DNA of 64,000 nucleotides from Carex sylvatica (lineage: Eukaryota > Streptophyta > Magnoliopsida > Poales > Cyperaceae), in the NCBI GenBank assembly GCA_964058845.1, contig CAXKVR010000233.1:124001-188000 (forward strand), read 5' to 3'. The position numbers were made by a program, and so were the translations under genes. Positions 50,201 to 61,321 of this stretch are shown piece by piece (the first letter of the stretch is position 1; each line of letters starts with the position of its first letter). The notes below the pieces were generated by a model that did not search any database, was not told where the DNA came from, and worked only from the letters and a program-made list of their open reading frames with translations.

Positions 50201-52893
50201 ACAGGACATGTCTTTTCTGAGTCAAGGAATTCGTACCTGAGAGTGGCTGGGAGAGGTTTTAATTCGGGAGTGGTCTGTGCTGTCTGGCTTGTTGTACGGG
50301 CCGTATGGATTTCGTGCGGACCGTATGCCTCAGCTTCAGACTGGCCTTTTGGTTCCTTCTCAATCTCCAGCTTCTCTGTTTTAAATTCGTCTGTTGTACG
50401 GTCCGTATGATCTGTGTACGGCCCGTACGGAAAATCTTCCAGACAGGCAGGTGTCATGTCTGCTGCGCAAATTCTCTCAAGATCGCCTGTTTCAGCCTGC
50501 AAATCAGATAAAAAATCAGAATGATACCTTAGAGAGTTGTTGATTTGCTCCATTAACTTCTCTTCAACTAATTCATCAATCACATCGACCATATAACACG
50601 ATTCGGGTTGAGCGGGATACTTCATTGCTCGGTCGATTTGAAAGTGAACTTTCTCATCTCCAATGTTCAAGGTTAAAGTCCCATTTTTCACATCGATTAG
50701 CGCCCCGGCGGTTCTCAAAAACGGCCGTCCTAGAATAATAGGGACCTCCTTGTCTTCCTCCATTTCCATCACAACAAAATCACCGGGCACATAGAACTTA
50801 CCGACTCGAACCGGTACATCCTCCACTATGCCAAGTGGTAGTCTCACCGAAGAATCCGCAAGTTGTAAAGTCATCCGTGTAGGTCTAAGCTCGCCTACAC
50901 CCATTCGTTCGAAGATAGTTCGCGGCATGAGACTCACACTAGCCCCCAAATCACATAAAGCTTGTCGGATGGTTGCTTTGCCAATTGTGCATGGAATGGA
51001 AAATTTACCCGGATCTCCTAATTTCGGTGGAAGTTCATTTCTCAGGATAGCACTGCACTGTTCAGTCAATTTCACCGTCTCATGCCCCCCCAAGCTTCGT
51101 TTATTGGATAGGATATCTTTGAGAAACTTAGCATAGGTTGGCATTTGGGTCAAAGCCTCGGTAAATGGAATGGTAATGTGCAATTGCTTGAGAACTCCAA
51201 GAAAGTTTGAGAATTGTTCATTGAGTCGGGTTTCGGCTAGTCTCTGTGGAAATGGTACTGGTGGCCGGTAGGGCGGTGGTTTCTCGGTCACCTTCTTTTT
51301 CTGTTTATCAGTTTCATTCGGTACGGGCCGTACGGGATTTGTACGGACCGTATGGTCTGTTGTCTCAGTCACAACCTCAATCGGATCAGGCTTTGACTGT
51401 TCAGAAATCGCAGGGGGTGTTGGTACGGGCCGTATGGGATTCGTACGGACCGTATGATCGACTTCTGGCTCGACAGGTATTGCTGGTCCTTGGTACTGTG
51501 TCCCACTTCTCAGGGTCACCGCTTTGGCCTCTCCCCTAGGGTTAATCTCTGGCTGGCTTGGTAGCATCCCAGGTTGTGGTGGTGCAGCTTGGCTCCCACT
51601 TTGAGGTTTGTTTTGGGCCAAACTTGCCAATTGAGCACTGATCGTTTGCATCTGTTCGAAAAGCATTTGATTCATCTTCCCTTGTTCATGCATGAAGTTT
51701 TCTACTGCAGGGGCAACATAGGGCTTAGATGGTCCAGAATATGGTGGTCGGTTGTTTGAGTTATTGAATGCAGCATTGTTGTAGAAGTTGCGGTTGTTGT
51801 TGTTGTTGCTGCCAGAAGGGTTGTTGTTGAATTGTGTGGGATTGTTTTGCTTCCACCTCCAATTCTGTTGTTCAATCGGATCCTTGGAATAGGTTCGGCT
51901 GAAAGGAGGTTTTGGGAAGTAGGATGGTTCACTGTTGAGAGAGTTAACTTGCTCGGGCCCTTCATCCCTTTGCGCAAGCGGGCAATTCTCATACTCGTGC
52001 CCCTCGTCTCCACACATAACACAAGGCTGTGGTTGCTGATTACCGAGTGCTTTGACACTCATCTTGTCAAAAGCCTTCTGCATAGCGTCAAACTTGGCGG
52101 TGAGAGCTGTGATCTGATCGAGCTCAAGTCGACCTCCTCCAGTTGGTCGATTGCCCTCTCGGCCGGACCACTGTTGGTTAGTCGCCATATTGTCGATTAA
52201 GTTCATTGCTTCAGTAGCGTCTCGATCCATGAGAGCTCCACCTGCAACTGCATCTACAGAAGTACGAGTGGTATCAGTTAAACCAGCATAAAAAGACTGA
52301 ATAAGTAACCATTCGGGAATACCATGATGTGGGCAAGAGTATTGCAATTCCCTAAACCTTTCCCAGGCCTCATTCAGTGGTTCATCAGACCGTTGTTTGA
52401 AACTGGTCAGTTGGGTCCTAACCTTGGCAGTTCTTTTATGGGGGAAAAATCTGGTCAAAAACAGTTTGGACAATTCCCTCCAAGTGGTGATTGAATCCCT
52501 TGGTAATGACCCTAACCATTTCTTGGCTTTATCCCTAAGAGTAAAAGGAAATAAAGCAAGTCTAATATAATCAGCTGTTGCGCCATTAATTTTAATGGTG
52601 GCACAGCATTCAAGGAAGGTTTGAACATGGGCATGTGGATCCTCATGATCCATGCCATGGAATGTGTTTTGTTGCACGATGTTTACAACGCCCGGATTGA
52701 AGTTGGGTTGGTTGCCTACAATCCTTGGCAATCGGATTGCTCCTCTAACATCTCCAGCTCGCGGGACATTGAACTCTCGCAACGTCCTTGGCGCATAGTT
52801 TGCTCCTTCGTCATCAGAGTATTGATCCTCGTTGGGTTGACCTTGTCCAGTACCCTCGTTGAGTGGATCTTGTTCAGCACCGTGGTTGTTCAT
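47245..52893 (-). CDS. Element B gag-pol polyprotein
   Basis: One open frame. The first ATG is at 52893 (1882 codons); the frame is open without ATG for 204 nt upstream, beginning just after a TTTGCAG. Order: gag domain (about 52640-52290); zinc knuckle [14 protein letters not shown] (52023-51982); Pro-rich spacer; aspartic protease DLGAS (Asp codon 50952-50950); RT with FMDD (Asp pair 49527-49522); RNase H ([21 protein letters not shown]); integrase zinc finger ending CDRCQRTGN; and the integrase core with Asp at 48135-48133, Asp at 47958-47956 and Glu at 47850-47848. All expected catalytic residues are present. Its products would form particles, copy the RNA and insert it. Palindromes lie inside the frame at several inter-domain spacers. 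Confidence 0.93.
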   Translation of the reverse strand: MNNHGAEQDPLNEGTGQGQPNEDQYSDDEGANYAPRTLREFNVPRAGDVRGAIRLPRIVGNQPNFNPGVVNIVQQNTFHGMDHEDPHAHVQTFLECCATIKINGATADYIRLALFPFTLRDKAKKWLGSLPRDSITTWRELSKLFLTRFFPHKRTAKVRTQLTSFKQRSDEPLNEAWERFRELQYSCPHHGIPEWLLIQSFYAGLTDTTRTSVDAVAGGALMDRDATEAMNLIDNMATNQQWSGREGNRPTGGGRLELDQITALTAKFDAMQKAFDKMSVKALGNQQPQPCVMCGDEGHEYENCPLAQRDEGPEQVNSLNSEPSYFPKPPFSRTYSKDPIEQQNWRWKQNNPTQFNNNPSGSNNNNNRNFYNNAAFNNSNNRPPYSGPSKPYVAPAVENFMHEQGKMNQMLFEQMQTISAQLASLAQNKPQSGSQAAPPQPGMLPSQPEINPRGEAKAVTLRSGTQYQGPAIPVEPEVDHTVRTNPIRPVPTPPAISEQSKPDPIEVVTETTDHTVRTNPVRPVPNETDKQKKKVTEKPPPYRPPVPFPQRLAETRLNEQFSNFLGVLKQLHITIPFTEALTQMPTYAKFLKDILSNKRSLGGHETVKLTEQCSAILRNELPPKLGDPGKFSIPCTIGKATIRQALCDLGASVSLMPRTIFERMGVGELRPTRMTLQLADSSVRLPLGIVEDVPVRVGKFYVPGDFVVMEMEEDKEVPIILGRPFLRTAGALIDVKNGTLTLNIGDEKVHFQIDRAMKYPAQPESCYMVDVIDELVEEKLMEQINNSLRYHSDFLSDLQAETGDLERICAADMTPACLEDFPYGPYTDHTDRTTDEFKTEKLEIEKEPKGQSEAEAYGPHEIHTARTTSQTAQTTPELKPLPATLRYEFLDSEKTCPVIVNAGLTPDQTAKLMEKLRTHKSAIGYSINDLKGIDPTTCTHRILLEDDHKPSVEHQRRLNPNLKEVVKKEILKLYEAGIIYPISDSKWVSPVHVVPKKGGATVVKNEKEEMIQTRVATGWRMCIDYRKLNAATRKDHFPLPFVDQLLERLANHSYFCYLDGYSGFFQIPIHPQDQEKTTFTCPYGTYAYRRMPFGLCNAPATFQRAMMAIFSDFIEKEVEIFMDDFSVYGTSFDACLANLCKILQRCEEVNLVLNWEKCHFMVQEGIVLGHVITSRGIEVDKAKIEIIEKLEIPTNVKGVRSFLGHAGFYRRFIKDFSKIAKPLTNLLIKDSDFIFTDDCIKSFCSLKEALISAPILQPPDWSLPFELMCDASDYAVGAVLGQRKDKKPCVIYYASKVLDPAQMNYTTTEKELLAIVFALDKFRSYLVGSKIVVYTDHAALRYLLSKKDAKPRLIRWILLLQEFDLEIRDTKGVENSVADHLSRLHWEEDTTTKLQINDSFPDEQLLAISSDLDDNHTGRTEVHTACTIHHTDRTQTHTDRTSTNQSKQQTPWYADIANYLVSGVLPATMSQQQKKKLRSDSKYYFWDEPYLFKVGVDGVFRRCVPFEETDSILAHCHSSAYGGHSSFSKTTAKVLQSGFFWPSLFKDARSFVIACDRCQRTGNMTRRSEMPLNFILEVEIFDVWGIDFMGPFPSSRGNEYILVAVDYVSKWVEAMACRKADSNSVRKFFNEIIFPRFGVPRAVISDGGKHFINRQFKNLLSRHGVTHKVSTSYHPQTNGQAEISNREIKSILEKTVARTRKDWAFKLHDALWAYRTAFKTPIGMSPYKLVYGKPCHLPVEIEHKAFWATRAINMDLLAAGEKRVLDLHELEEMRLHAYENARFYKEKTKRLHDQRISPRQFKEGDLVLLFNARLRIFPGKLKSRWSGPFQVEKVYPFGAIDIWSKESGTFKVNGQRLKHYVADHLMDERNVQFLSDPAQIEV
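48572..48647. repeat. Run of four palindromes in B between RNase H and integrase
   Basis: Centres at 48578, 48599, 48620 and 48641 are exactly 21 bp apart. In the protein each unit reads HT(D/G)RT-like in one frame, seven codons per step. Element A has three units at the homologous place. Confidence 0.92.
50294..50428. repeat. Two paired palindromes in B, protease-RT spacer
   Basis: The pairs are centred at 50300/50320 and 50402/50422, each 20 bp apart. Matching pairs in element A are at 55346-55378 and 55448-55480. Confidence 0.9.
51321..51455. repeat. Two paired palindromes in B, gag-protease spacer
   Basis: The pairs are centred at 51327/51347 and 51429/51449, each 20 bp apart. Because 20 is not a multiple of three, the two units of a pair are read in different frames (HTVRT then IRPVP). 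Element A has counterparts at 56374-56406 and 56476-56508. Confidence 0.9.
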
Positions 52894-52934
52894 TTCGCTT
52901 TGTTCTGGATCTGTCTGGCCTCTGTTGTCGGTTT

Positions 52935-52967
52935 GTACGGCCTGTATGAATTTTGTACGGGCCGTAC
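52935..52967. repeat. Paired palindrome just upstream of the B gag ATG
   Basis: Centres at 52941 and 52961 are 20 bp apart, in the leader 42-74 nt upstream of the ATG. Element A has a matching pair at 57957-57989. Confidence 0.9.
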
Positions 52968-53173
52968 GGAGAGGTGACAGATGTGGTGGCGCTGGAACAG
53001 ATGTGGTGGCGCTGGAACAAATGTGTTGGAGGTTTGCCCTTTGCTTCTGAGATGGTAGTGGTTTTTGGGCAGTGACTCTTCCAGTATGTTCCTGCAAAGA
53101 TGAAATACGAAAAATTAAAATTAAAATCTAGAATCAAGCAAAAATAAGAAAAAGTACAGTATTTTAGTTGCCG

Positions 53174-53191
53174 TCCCCGGCAACGGCGCCA
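53174..53191 (-). other. Primer binding site, tRNA-Asp type, element B
   Basis: The plus strand reads TCCCCGGCAACGGCGCCA, identical to the 3' end of plant tRNA-Asp. The minus-sense transcript is therefore complementary to it. It lies six bases inside the 5' LTR (53198-54667). Confidence 0.9.
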
Positions 53192-53197
53192 AAAACT

Positions 53198-54667
53198 TGA
53201 TCGCACGAGAATATGCCAAAAAGTCTCAGTATAGCAAGCTATACTTTTTAAACCTTTGTTATACTCTGTCAATTCAGATAGCAAGTGCACTATCCTGTCG
53301 TTGAGTATGCTCAGGTATCGATCCACAGGGACGGAATAAAAACACTAGACTTATCCTAAAATCACTTAAGATTCTAGAAGTGAGAGAAATTGGTTTGGTT
53401 TTAGTTCTAACAATTCTACTGATTAAAAGACAATAAAAGGTAATTAAAGTTGTTTTCAATTGATAAAAGGGCGTTTCCAGGGTTCAGATTTCATTTCTGT
53501 TCAGTCTCAAGGCGTACGGCCCGTACAGATTCCCGTACGGTCCGTATGGCACCTCAAGTTAATGCTGCAGCTACTGTTTCCTGTGTTGATACTGTGTTTA
53601 GGGTTTCTTTTGACCAGATCTAGATACCTAACCTCAACTTTCGCATTTTGGCCTGATACTCGATTACCGGACTCAAGTACTTCCCTCTTAGATGCGTTAA
53701 ACCTCAACTTTCGCATTTTGGCCTAATTTATCTAAGTTATTTGTTAGTTTACTAAAAGTATCCAAGGACTTTCGCCTCAAGGAAAGTTTCGCCTTTCGGG
53801 TACTCCTTGGTTTCACCCTACTTCATATACTTTATTCGGTTGGAATGAATTTCATAGACTTGGCTCCACACTTAGATGTGCGCATTCATCTAACGGGATG
53901 ACTAATCAGATTCAAGCAAGCACAAATAGAGCAATAAAAATACTACATAACAAAGTAAAAACCAAGCGTTCAACACAAAATCATAGTAGCATACAAGCAA
54001 AACTAAACTAGAAACTACATCTTACCCCTAGAAACAAAGTAAATTAGCTACTCATGTTCATAAGACAACACAAATAACAAGAAATAAGAGAGTTCATGAT
54101 AAAACAGTGGAAAATCCGAAGAACCGTGGAGAAACTCGCGTTCTTCCCCTTCTCTTCTTCTTTTCCCCTTGTCCAAGCAAACCTAGAATGAATCAATCAT
54201 AGAATGAATGATTGGAAAGTTATTGATTGATTAGCTATTAATCCCCTTTCCTGCTGTGGAATATCTCCTTTAATGCCCCAGATTACGCCTCCAGGGGTTT
54301 CCTTTTCGGCTCCTCAAATTGTGCTCAATTCAGATTCCAGCTGGATTTTCCGAATCAGCTTTGTACGGCCCGTACAGGATCCCGTACGGCCCGTATGCCT
54401 GGGCTTTGACTTGGAGACTTTGTGCCTCTGTTGTGGATCCTTCTGTGTGGTTGGGCAGTTCTTGTACGGCCCGCACAGAATATCATACGGGCCGTATGAA
54501 AAGTTGTCAGAACCAGTTTTTCGCCCTTTTTCCTGCAAAATACCAAACAAAACATAGCAGTACCACATTTCATCGAAATATAAGTAAAAAGTCCACATTA
54601 ATAGGCTTTAAAGCACAGGTTTCATTGTAAATTAGGGCCATAATTCAGATATAATATGGAGATATCA
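53198..54667 (-). repeat. Element B, 5' LTR
   Basis: Paired with 42629-44098 (offset 10569). It carries the same three palindrome pairs, at 53514-53547, 54363-54396 and 54464-54497. It would drive minus-strand transcription. Confidence 0.94.
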
Positions 54668-54672
54668 AAGGG

Positions 54673-57600
54673 CATTCTACGGTATGCATAAGTACCGTAT
54701 GGGCATGTGAATGTGGTCTTCTCTTGATCCTGCGGGTGAATGGAAATCTGAAAGAAACCTGAATAACCATCAAGATAACAGAAATATGAGTGATTAGCAA
54801 GCCTTTCAAGGAGTTGATCAACAAATGGCAAGGGAAAGTGATCCTTGCGTGTAGCCGCGTTGAGCTTCCGATAGTCTATGCATATCCTCCAATCGGTTGC
54901 AACGCGCGTTTGAATCATCTCATCTTTCTCATTTTTCACCACTGTTGCTCCTCCTTTCTTGGGAACCACATGGACGGGGCTCACCCATTTGCTGTCAGAA
55001 ATCGGATAGATGATACCTGCTTCATAAAGTTTTAAAATTTCTTTCTTTACTACCTCTTTCAAATTCGGGTTGAGCTGTCTTTGGTGTTCAACTGAAGGCT
55101 TGTGGTCGTCTTCTAGCAAGATCCTGTGTGTGCAAGTGGCTGGATCGATCCCCTTCAAGTCCTTGATAGAATACCCAATCGCGCCTTTGTGGGTTCTCAA
55201 CTTCTCCATGAGCTTGGTGGTTTGGTCAGGGGTCAATCCTGCATTTACAATTACAGGACATGTCTTTTCTGAGTCAAGGAATTCGTACCTGAGAGTGGCT
55301 GGGAGAGGTTTTAATTCGGGAGTGATCTGCACTGTCTGGCTTGTTGTACGGTCCGTATGGGTTTTGTGCGGACCGTATGCCTCAGCTTCAGACTGAACTT
55401 TTGGTTCCTTCTCAATCTCCAGCTTCTCTGTTTGAAATTCATCTGGTGTACGGTCCGTATGATCTGGGTACAATCCGTATGGCAAGTCTTCCAGACGGAC
55501 AGGTGTCATGTCTGCCGCGCAAATTGTCTCAAACTTGCCTGTTTCACCTTGCAGATCAGATAAAAAATCAAAATGATACCTTAGCGAGTTGTTGATTTGC
55601 TCCATTAACTTCTCCTCAACTAATTCATCAATCACATCGACCATATAACACGATTCGGGTTGAGCGGGATACTTCATTGCTCGGTCGATTTGAAAGTGAA
55701 CTTTCTCATCTCCAATGTTCAAGGTTAAAGTCCCATTTTTCACATCAATCAGCGCCCCGGCGGTTCTCAAAAACGGCCGTCCTAGAATGATAGGGACCTC
55801 TTTGTCTTTCTCCATTTCCATCACAACAAAATCACCGGGCACATAGAACTTACCGACTCGAACCGGTACATCTTCCACTATGCCAAGCGGTAGTCACACC
55901 GAAGAATCCGCAAGTTGTAAAGTCATTCTTGTAGGTCTAAGCTCACCTACACCCAATCGTTCGAAGATAGTTCGCGGAATGAGACTCACACTAGCCCCCA
56001 AATCACATAAAGCTCGTCGGATGGTTGCTTTGCCAATCGTGCACGGAATGGAAAATTTACCCGGATCTTCCAATTTCGGTGGAAGTTCACTTCTCAAGAC
56101 AGCACTGCACTGCTCAGTCAATTTCACCGTCTCATGCCCCCCCCAAGCTTCGTTTATTGGATAGGATATCCTTGAGAAACTTAGCATAGGTTGGCATTTG
56201 GGTCAAAGCCTCGGTGAATGGGATGGTAATGTGCAATTGCTTAAGAACTCCAATAAAGTTGGAGAACTGTTCATTGAGTCGGGTTTCGGCTAATCTCTGT
56301 GGAAATGGTACTGGTGGCCGGTAGGGTGGCGGTTTCTCGGTCACCTTCTTTTTCTGTTTGTCGGCTTCATTCTGTACGGGCTGTACGGTATTAGTACGGA
56401 CCGTATGGTCTGTCTTCTCAGTTACAACTTCAATCGGATCAGGCTCTGACTGCTCGGAAATCGCAGGGGGTGTCGGTGCGGGCCGTATGGGATTCGTACG
56501 GACCGTATGATCGGCTTCTGGCTCGACAGGTATGGCTGGTCCTTGGTACTGTGTCCCATTTCGCAACGTCAATGCTTTGGCCTTTCCCCTGGGGTTAATC
56601 TCTGGTTGGCCTGGTAGCATTCCAGGTTGTGGTGGTGCGGTTTAGCTCCCACTTTGAGGTTTGTTTTGGGCCAAACTTACCAACTGAGCACTAATCGTTT
56701 GCATTGCTCGAAAATCATTTGATTCATCTTCCCTTGTTCATGCATGAAGTTTTCTACTGCAGGGGCAACATAGGGCTTAGATGGTCCAGAATATGGTGCT
56801 CGGTTGTTTGAGTTATTGAATGCAGCATTGTTGTAGAAATTGCGGTTGTTATTGTTGCTGCCAGAAGGGTTGTTATTGAAATGTGTGGGATTGTTTTGCT
56901 TCCACCTCCAATTCTGTTGTTCAACCGGGTCCTTGGAATAGGTTCGGCTGAAAGGAGGTTTTGGGAAGTAAGATGGTTCATTGTTGAAAGAATTAACTTG
57001 CTCGGGCTCTTCATCCCTTTGCGCAAGCAGGCAATTCTCATACTCGTGCCCCTCGTCTCCACACATAACACAAGACTGTGGTTGCTGATTACCAAGTGCT
57101 TTGACACTCATCTTGTCAAAAGCCCTTTGCATGGCATCCAACTTGGCGGTGAGAGCGGTGATCTGATCGATCTCAAGTCGGCCTCCTCCAGTTGCTCGAG
57201 TGCCCTCTCGGCCGGACCACTGTTGGTTAGTCGCTATATTGTCGATTAAGTTCATTGCCTCAGTAGCCTCTCGATCCATGAGAGCTCCACCTGCAACTGC
57301 ATCAACAGAAGTACGAATGGTATCAGTTAAACTAGCATAAAAAGACTGAACAAGTAACTATTCGGGAATACCATGATGTGGGCAAGAGTATTGCAATTCC
57401 CTAAACCTTTCCCAGGCCTCATTCAGTGGTTCATCAGGCCTTTGTCTGAAACTGGTCAGTTGGGTCCTAACCTTGGCAGTTCTTTTATGGGGGAAAAATC
57501 TGGTCAAAAACAGTTTGGACAATTCCCTCCAAGTGGTAATTGAATCCCTTGGTAATGACCCTAACCATTTCTTGGCTTTATCCCTAAGAGTGAAAGAAAA

Positions 57601-57915
57601 TAAAGCAAGTCTAATATAATCAGCTGTTGCGCCATTAATTTTAATGGTGGCACAGCATTCAAGGAAGGTTTGAACATGGGCATGTGGATCCTCATGATCC
57701 ATGCCATGGAATGTGTTTTGCTGCACGATGTTGACAATGCCCAGATTGAAGTTGGGTTGGTTGCCGACAATCCTTGGCAATCGGATTGTTCCTCTAACAT
57801 CTCCAGCTCTCGGGACATTGAACTCTCGCAACGTCCTTGGCGCATAGTCTGCTCCTTCTTCATCAGAGTATTGATTCTCGATGGGTGGATCTTGTTCAAC
57901 ACCGTCGTTGTTCAT
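54673..57915 (-). pseudogene. Element A, 5' part of gag-pol (gag, protease, RT start)
   Basis: It aligns with 49621-52893 of element B. It starts with the ATG at 57915 and runs to the B insertion in RT (YAYRRMPF). Visible lesions compared with B: a Trp-to-stop after GIPE near 57360; a one-base loss near 56710; a stop near 56643; an extra C in a C run at 56137-56144 (eight against seven); and an Arg-to-stop near 55896. The downstream piece from 55878 is open for about 400 codons, and its last 14 residues come from the inserted LTR. Confidence 0.88.
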
Positions 57916-58176
57916 TTCGCTTTGTTCTGGATCTGTCTGGCCTCTGTTGTCGGCTTGTACGGTCCGTATGAATCTTGTACGGGCCGTACGGAGAGGTGAC
58001 AGATGTGGTGGTGCTGGAACAAATGTGTTGGAAGTTCGCCCCTTGCTTCTGAGATGGTAGTGGTTCTTGGGCAGTGACTCTTCCAGTATGTTCCTGCAAA
58101 GATGGAATACGAAAAATTAAAATTAAAATCTAGAATCAAGCAAAAATAAGAAAAAGTATATAATTTTTGTTGCCGG

Positions 58177-58194
58177 TCCCCGGCAACGGCGCCA
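58177..58194 (-). other. Primer binding site, tRNA-Asp type, element A
   Basis: The same 18-base match to the tRNA-Asp 3' end as in element B, six bases inside the LTR at 58201. Confidence 0.9.
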
Positions 58195-58200
58195 AAAACT

Positions 58201-59683
58201 TGATCGCACAGAATATATGCTACAAAGTTTCGGTATAGCAAGCTATACTTTTTAAACCTTTGTTATACTCTGTCAATTCAGATAGCAAGTGTACTATCTT
58301 ATCATTGAGTATGCTCAGGTATCGATCCACAGGGATGGAAGAAAAAAACTGGACTTATCCTAAAATCACTTAAGATTCTAGAAGTGAGAGAGATTGGTTT
58401 GGGTTTAGTTCTAACAATTCTACTGATTTATGACAAGTTTAAAAGACAATAAAAGATAATTAAAGTTGTTTTCAATTGATAAAAGGGCATTTCCAAGGTT
58501 CAGATTTCATTTCTGTTCAGCCTCGAGGCATACGGCCCGTACAGATTCCCGTACAGTCCGTATGGGACCTCAAGTTGATGCTGCAGCTACTGTTTTCTGT
58601 GTTGATACTATGTTTAGGATTTCTTTCGACCAGATCTAGATACCTAACCTCAACTTTCGCATTTTGGCCTAATACCTGATTACCGGACTCAAATACTTCC
58701 CTCTTAGATGCGTTAAACCTCAACTTTCGTATTTTGGCCTAATTTATCTAAGTTACTTGTTAGTTTACTAAAAGTATCCAAGAGCTTTCGCCTCAAGGAA
58801 AGTTTCGCCTTTCGGGTACTCCTTGGTTTCACCCTACTTCATATACTTTATTCGGTTGGAATAAATGTCATAAACTTGACTCCTAACACTTAGATGTGCG
58901 CATTCATCTAACGGGATGACTAATCAATTCAAGCAAGCACAAATAAAGCAATAAAAATACTACACAACAAAGTAAAAACAAAGCATTCAACACAAGATCC
59001 AAGTAGCATACAAACAAAACAAAACTAGAAACTACATCTTACCCCTAGAAACAAAGTAAATTAGCTACTCATGTTCACGAGATAACACAAATAACAACAA
59101 ATAAAAGAGTTCATGATAAAAAACAGTGGAAAATCCGAAGATCCGTTACAAACTCGCGTTCTTCCCTTCTCTTCTCCTTTTCCTCCTTTCCAAGCAACCA
59201 AGAAAGATGATGGAAAATTATTGATTGATTGATTGATTCGTTTATTGATTTTTTTTATTTTCTTTCCTGCTGTGGAATATCTCCTTTAATATCCCAGATC
59301 ACGCCTCCAGGGGTTTCCTTTTCGGCCCCTCAAATCATGCTCATTTCAGATTCCAGCTGGATTTTCCGAATCAGCATTGTACGGTCCGAACGGGATCCAG
59401 TGCGGACCGTATGCCTGGGCTTTGACTTGGAGACTTTGTGCCTCTGTTGTGGATCCTTCCGTGTGGTTGGGCAGATCTTGTACGGTCTGTACAGAATGTC
59501 ATACGGACCGTATGAAAAGTAGTAAGATGCAGTTTTTCGCTCTTTTTCCTGCAAAATACCAAACAAAGCATAGTAGTATCACATTTCATCGAAATACAAG
59601 TAAAAAGTCCACATTCATAGGCTTTAAAGCATAGGTTTCAGTGTAAATTAGGGCCATAATTTAGATATAATATGAAGATGTCA
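58201..59683 (-). repeat. Element A, 5' LTR
   Basis: 1483 bp, equal in length to 36931-38413. Several palindrome units have decayed differently in the two LTRs (for example at 37262 against 58532), giving an independent view of their loss. Confidence 0.92.
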
Positions 59684-59688
59684 AACTC

Positions 59689-60455
59689 CTCCGTCTCTCT
59701 CTCTCTGTCTCATTCTCTCCCTCTTCTAGGGTTCTTATTTTCATTTTGCATCTCTCATTTTCAACTTTGCAAAAATCAAACCCGCCTCTTAACTCGTTCG
59801 TGTCTCTCTCTGTCTCGATCATGTCAAAAAAAGGCGAAGAAGACGAAAACTGACAAAGATGTGACATCCATCTCTTCCAAGTTCATGGAATGAGATGAAG
59901 GATGATGCCCCGGCTTATGCCCTTAAATTATACTTAAGGTACATACTATTTATTTTCTCAAATCTCTTATGTACATTTGAGCATTCTTTTGTATTTTTAA
60001 TTTACACTAAATTGCAGTATTACAGTTCATGGTTTCAATTTTTTTTTTTTTTCATTTGAGCAAGGCTTTTTTAGATTATTCCATCGGCGGTGAAGAGGTA
60101 CACTTTGAGGTATACTAGCTAGGTTTTCCTTGTCTTTCAATTTAAATAATACATGCATCGAAGATGCACAAGCAAGCAATTAATGATATAAATATTTGTT
60201 CATATTTTAAAGTTTGCACTAGAGGAAACGATAAAAAAGGGAGTGTCATGCATGTGGCTAAATTTTATTTTGCTATTGCACCAAATTTCTTCAACTATTG
60301 TACTTCTTTTTGTGTTTCATGAATTTTATTTTGTGTTATTAATTGACTTTGAACTCCAATAAATCAATGGTAAATAAATAAAAAATTTATGCTGGTCAGC
60401 AAATATATATGGAAGCTGGCCAAATAAAAAAAATATTTTTTTTAGATCCAATATA
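59689..60455. other. Interior of the probable CACTA element
   Basis: A CT-rich stretch (59689-59730) is followed by a block repeating 36852-36930. A short frame, MSK-like then KKAKKTKTDKDVTSISSKFM at about 59826-59893, could be a captured or ancestral exon, but I cannot assign it. The rest is AT-rich. Confidence 0.45.
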
Positions 60456-60674
60456 ACATCAGGATCGGTTGTTTTAAACAACCGATCCTGATAGTTTTTT
60501 TTTTTTTTAAAGTTGGTTCTGAAAAGAAAAAAACAAAAACAAAAAAAAAACTATCATGATTGGTTGTTTCAAAACAACCGATCCTGATAGTTTTTTTTTT
60601 TTTAAGTTGGTTCTGGAAAAAAAAAAAAAAACTATGAGGATCGGTTGTTTCAAAACAACCGATCCAGATTAGTG

Positions 60675-61040
60675 TAGCATCAGTATCGCCTTCATCAGTG
60701 ATCTACAAACTTTCATTAACGGTTTGCAGCTTGGCCAACTTGGCAAACTAACTGTACTTTGTGCGGGACTACTTGGCAACTAACTGTACTTTTCTTATTA
60801 ATAGTTAATGAAAGTTATTTGCGATTAATGCCAGTTATTTGTGGTTAATGATAATTTTACAAAAACTTCTAGAATATTCTAAACTTGGAAAACATTTACA
60901 AATGACATTTTTTTTCAAAATAAATCTCAAAAATATTTTTTTCGCAAAATTATATATTTTTAATTTTTTTTTAATTTCATAATTTTTTCCTTCAGGCTCT
61001 CACTGTAAATTACAATACTGCAAAATCAATGCTGTAAAAT
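60675..61040. other. AT-rich spacer right of the CACTA end
   Basis: A local repeat of ACTAACTGTACTT occurs at 60747 and 60779. No gene is recognised. Confidence 0.4.
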
Positions 61041-61044
61041 TGAC

Positions 61045-61290
61045 TTGCGCCAATCTTGTAAAATTGTTAAATCAATGATGTAACTTATGTAACAAATATT
61101 ATAAAAACGTAATTATCATTTTCAACCATCCAGGAACACTGTCATTAGACATGCGTCAATCCTGTAAAATTACTAACTCCATGATATAACTTACGCAACA
61201 AATAATATTGAAATGTAATTATCATTTTCAAACATTCAGGAAAACTTTCATTTGACTTGCGTCAATCCTGTAAAATTACTAACTCCATAT
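61045..61290. repeat. Tandem repeat, about 108-bp unit
   Basis: Two full copies and a partial third share CAATCCTGTAAAATTACTAA, AACGTAATTATCATTTTCAA and GGAAAACTTTCATTTGACTT. Related DNA flanks the left CACTA end at 36290-36399. Confidence 0.75.
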
Positions 61291-61321
61291 CACCTCTCTA
61301 TCATCTCTTTTCTCCAGATTT

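Larger units (their letters stand above)
42629..54667 (-). mobile_element. Athila-like Ty3/gypsy element B (inner, apparently intact)
   Basis: Two 1470-bp LTRs bracket a 9.1-kb interior with a tRNA-Asp primer site, one uninterrupted gag-pol frame, a 444-codon second ORF and a polypurine tract. A perfect 5-bp duplication AAGGG (42624-42628, 54668-54672) lies in element A's RT gene. By eye the LTRs differ only at 43091/53660 (C/T) and 43554/54123 (T/A), so insertion was very recent. The coding order gag-protease-RT-RNase H-integrase places it in Ty3/gypsy; the tRNA-Asp site, long LTRs and extra 3' ORF point to the Athila lineage. Confidence 0.94.
36931..59683 (-). mobile_element. Athila-like Ty3/gypsy element A (outer, interrupted)
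   Basis: Both LTRs are 1483 bp. A perfect 5-bp duplication AACTC flanks it (36926-36930 and 59684-59688). Coding is on the minus strand, so the 58201-59683 LTR is the 5' one. Minus the insert at 42629-54667 and one TSD copy, the element is about 10.7 kb. LTRs differ at roughly 35-40 positions by eye, so it is clearly older than element B. Gag-pol is broken and the second ORF is mostly deleted. Confidence 0.92.
36400..60674. mobile_element. Probable CACTA element split by nested Athila-like elements
   Basis: The left end reads CACTAGTGAAAAAACAGG and the right end, on the other strand, CACTAATCTGGATCGG. Both subterminal regions (36420-36855 and 60460-60668) contain many AGGATCGGTTG...CAACCGATCCT palindromes separated by poly-T/poly-A, a strong CACTA signature shared only by these two places. 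Excluding 36931-59683, the element would be about 1.5 kb. No matching 3-bp target duplication was found (ATC and TAG), so pairing the two ends is inference. Internal DNA next to the insertion is itself duplicated (36852-36930 and 59725-59795). Confidence 0.6.

Noticed and set aside
52894..53097. N-terminal 68 codons of the B gag-pol frame
   Set aside because: No ATG in this stretch; it opens at a TTG and contains a leader palindrome pair, so the ATG at 52893 is the better start.
60670..60677. Target duplication for the large CACTA element
   Set aside because: The flanking triplets ATC and TAG do not match, so no duplication is claimed.
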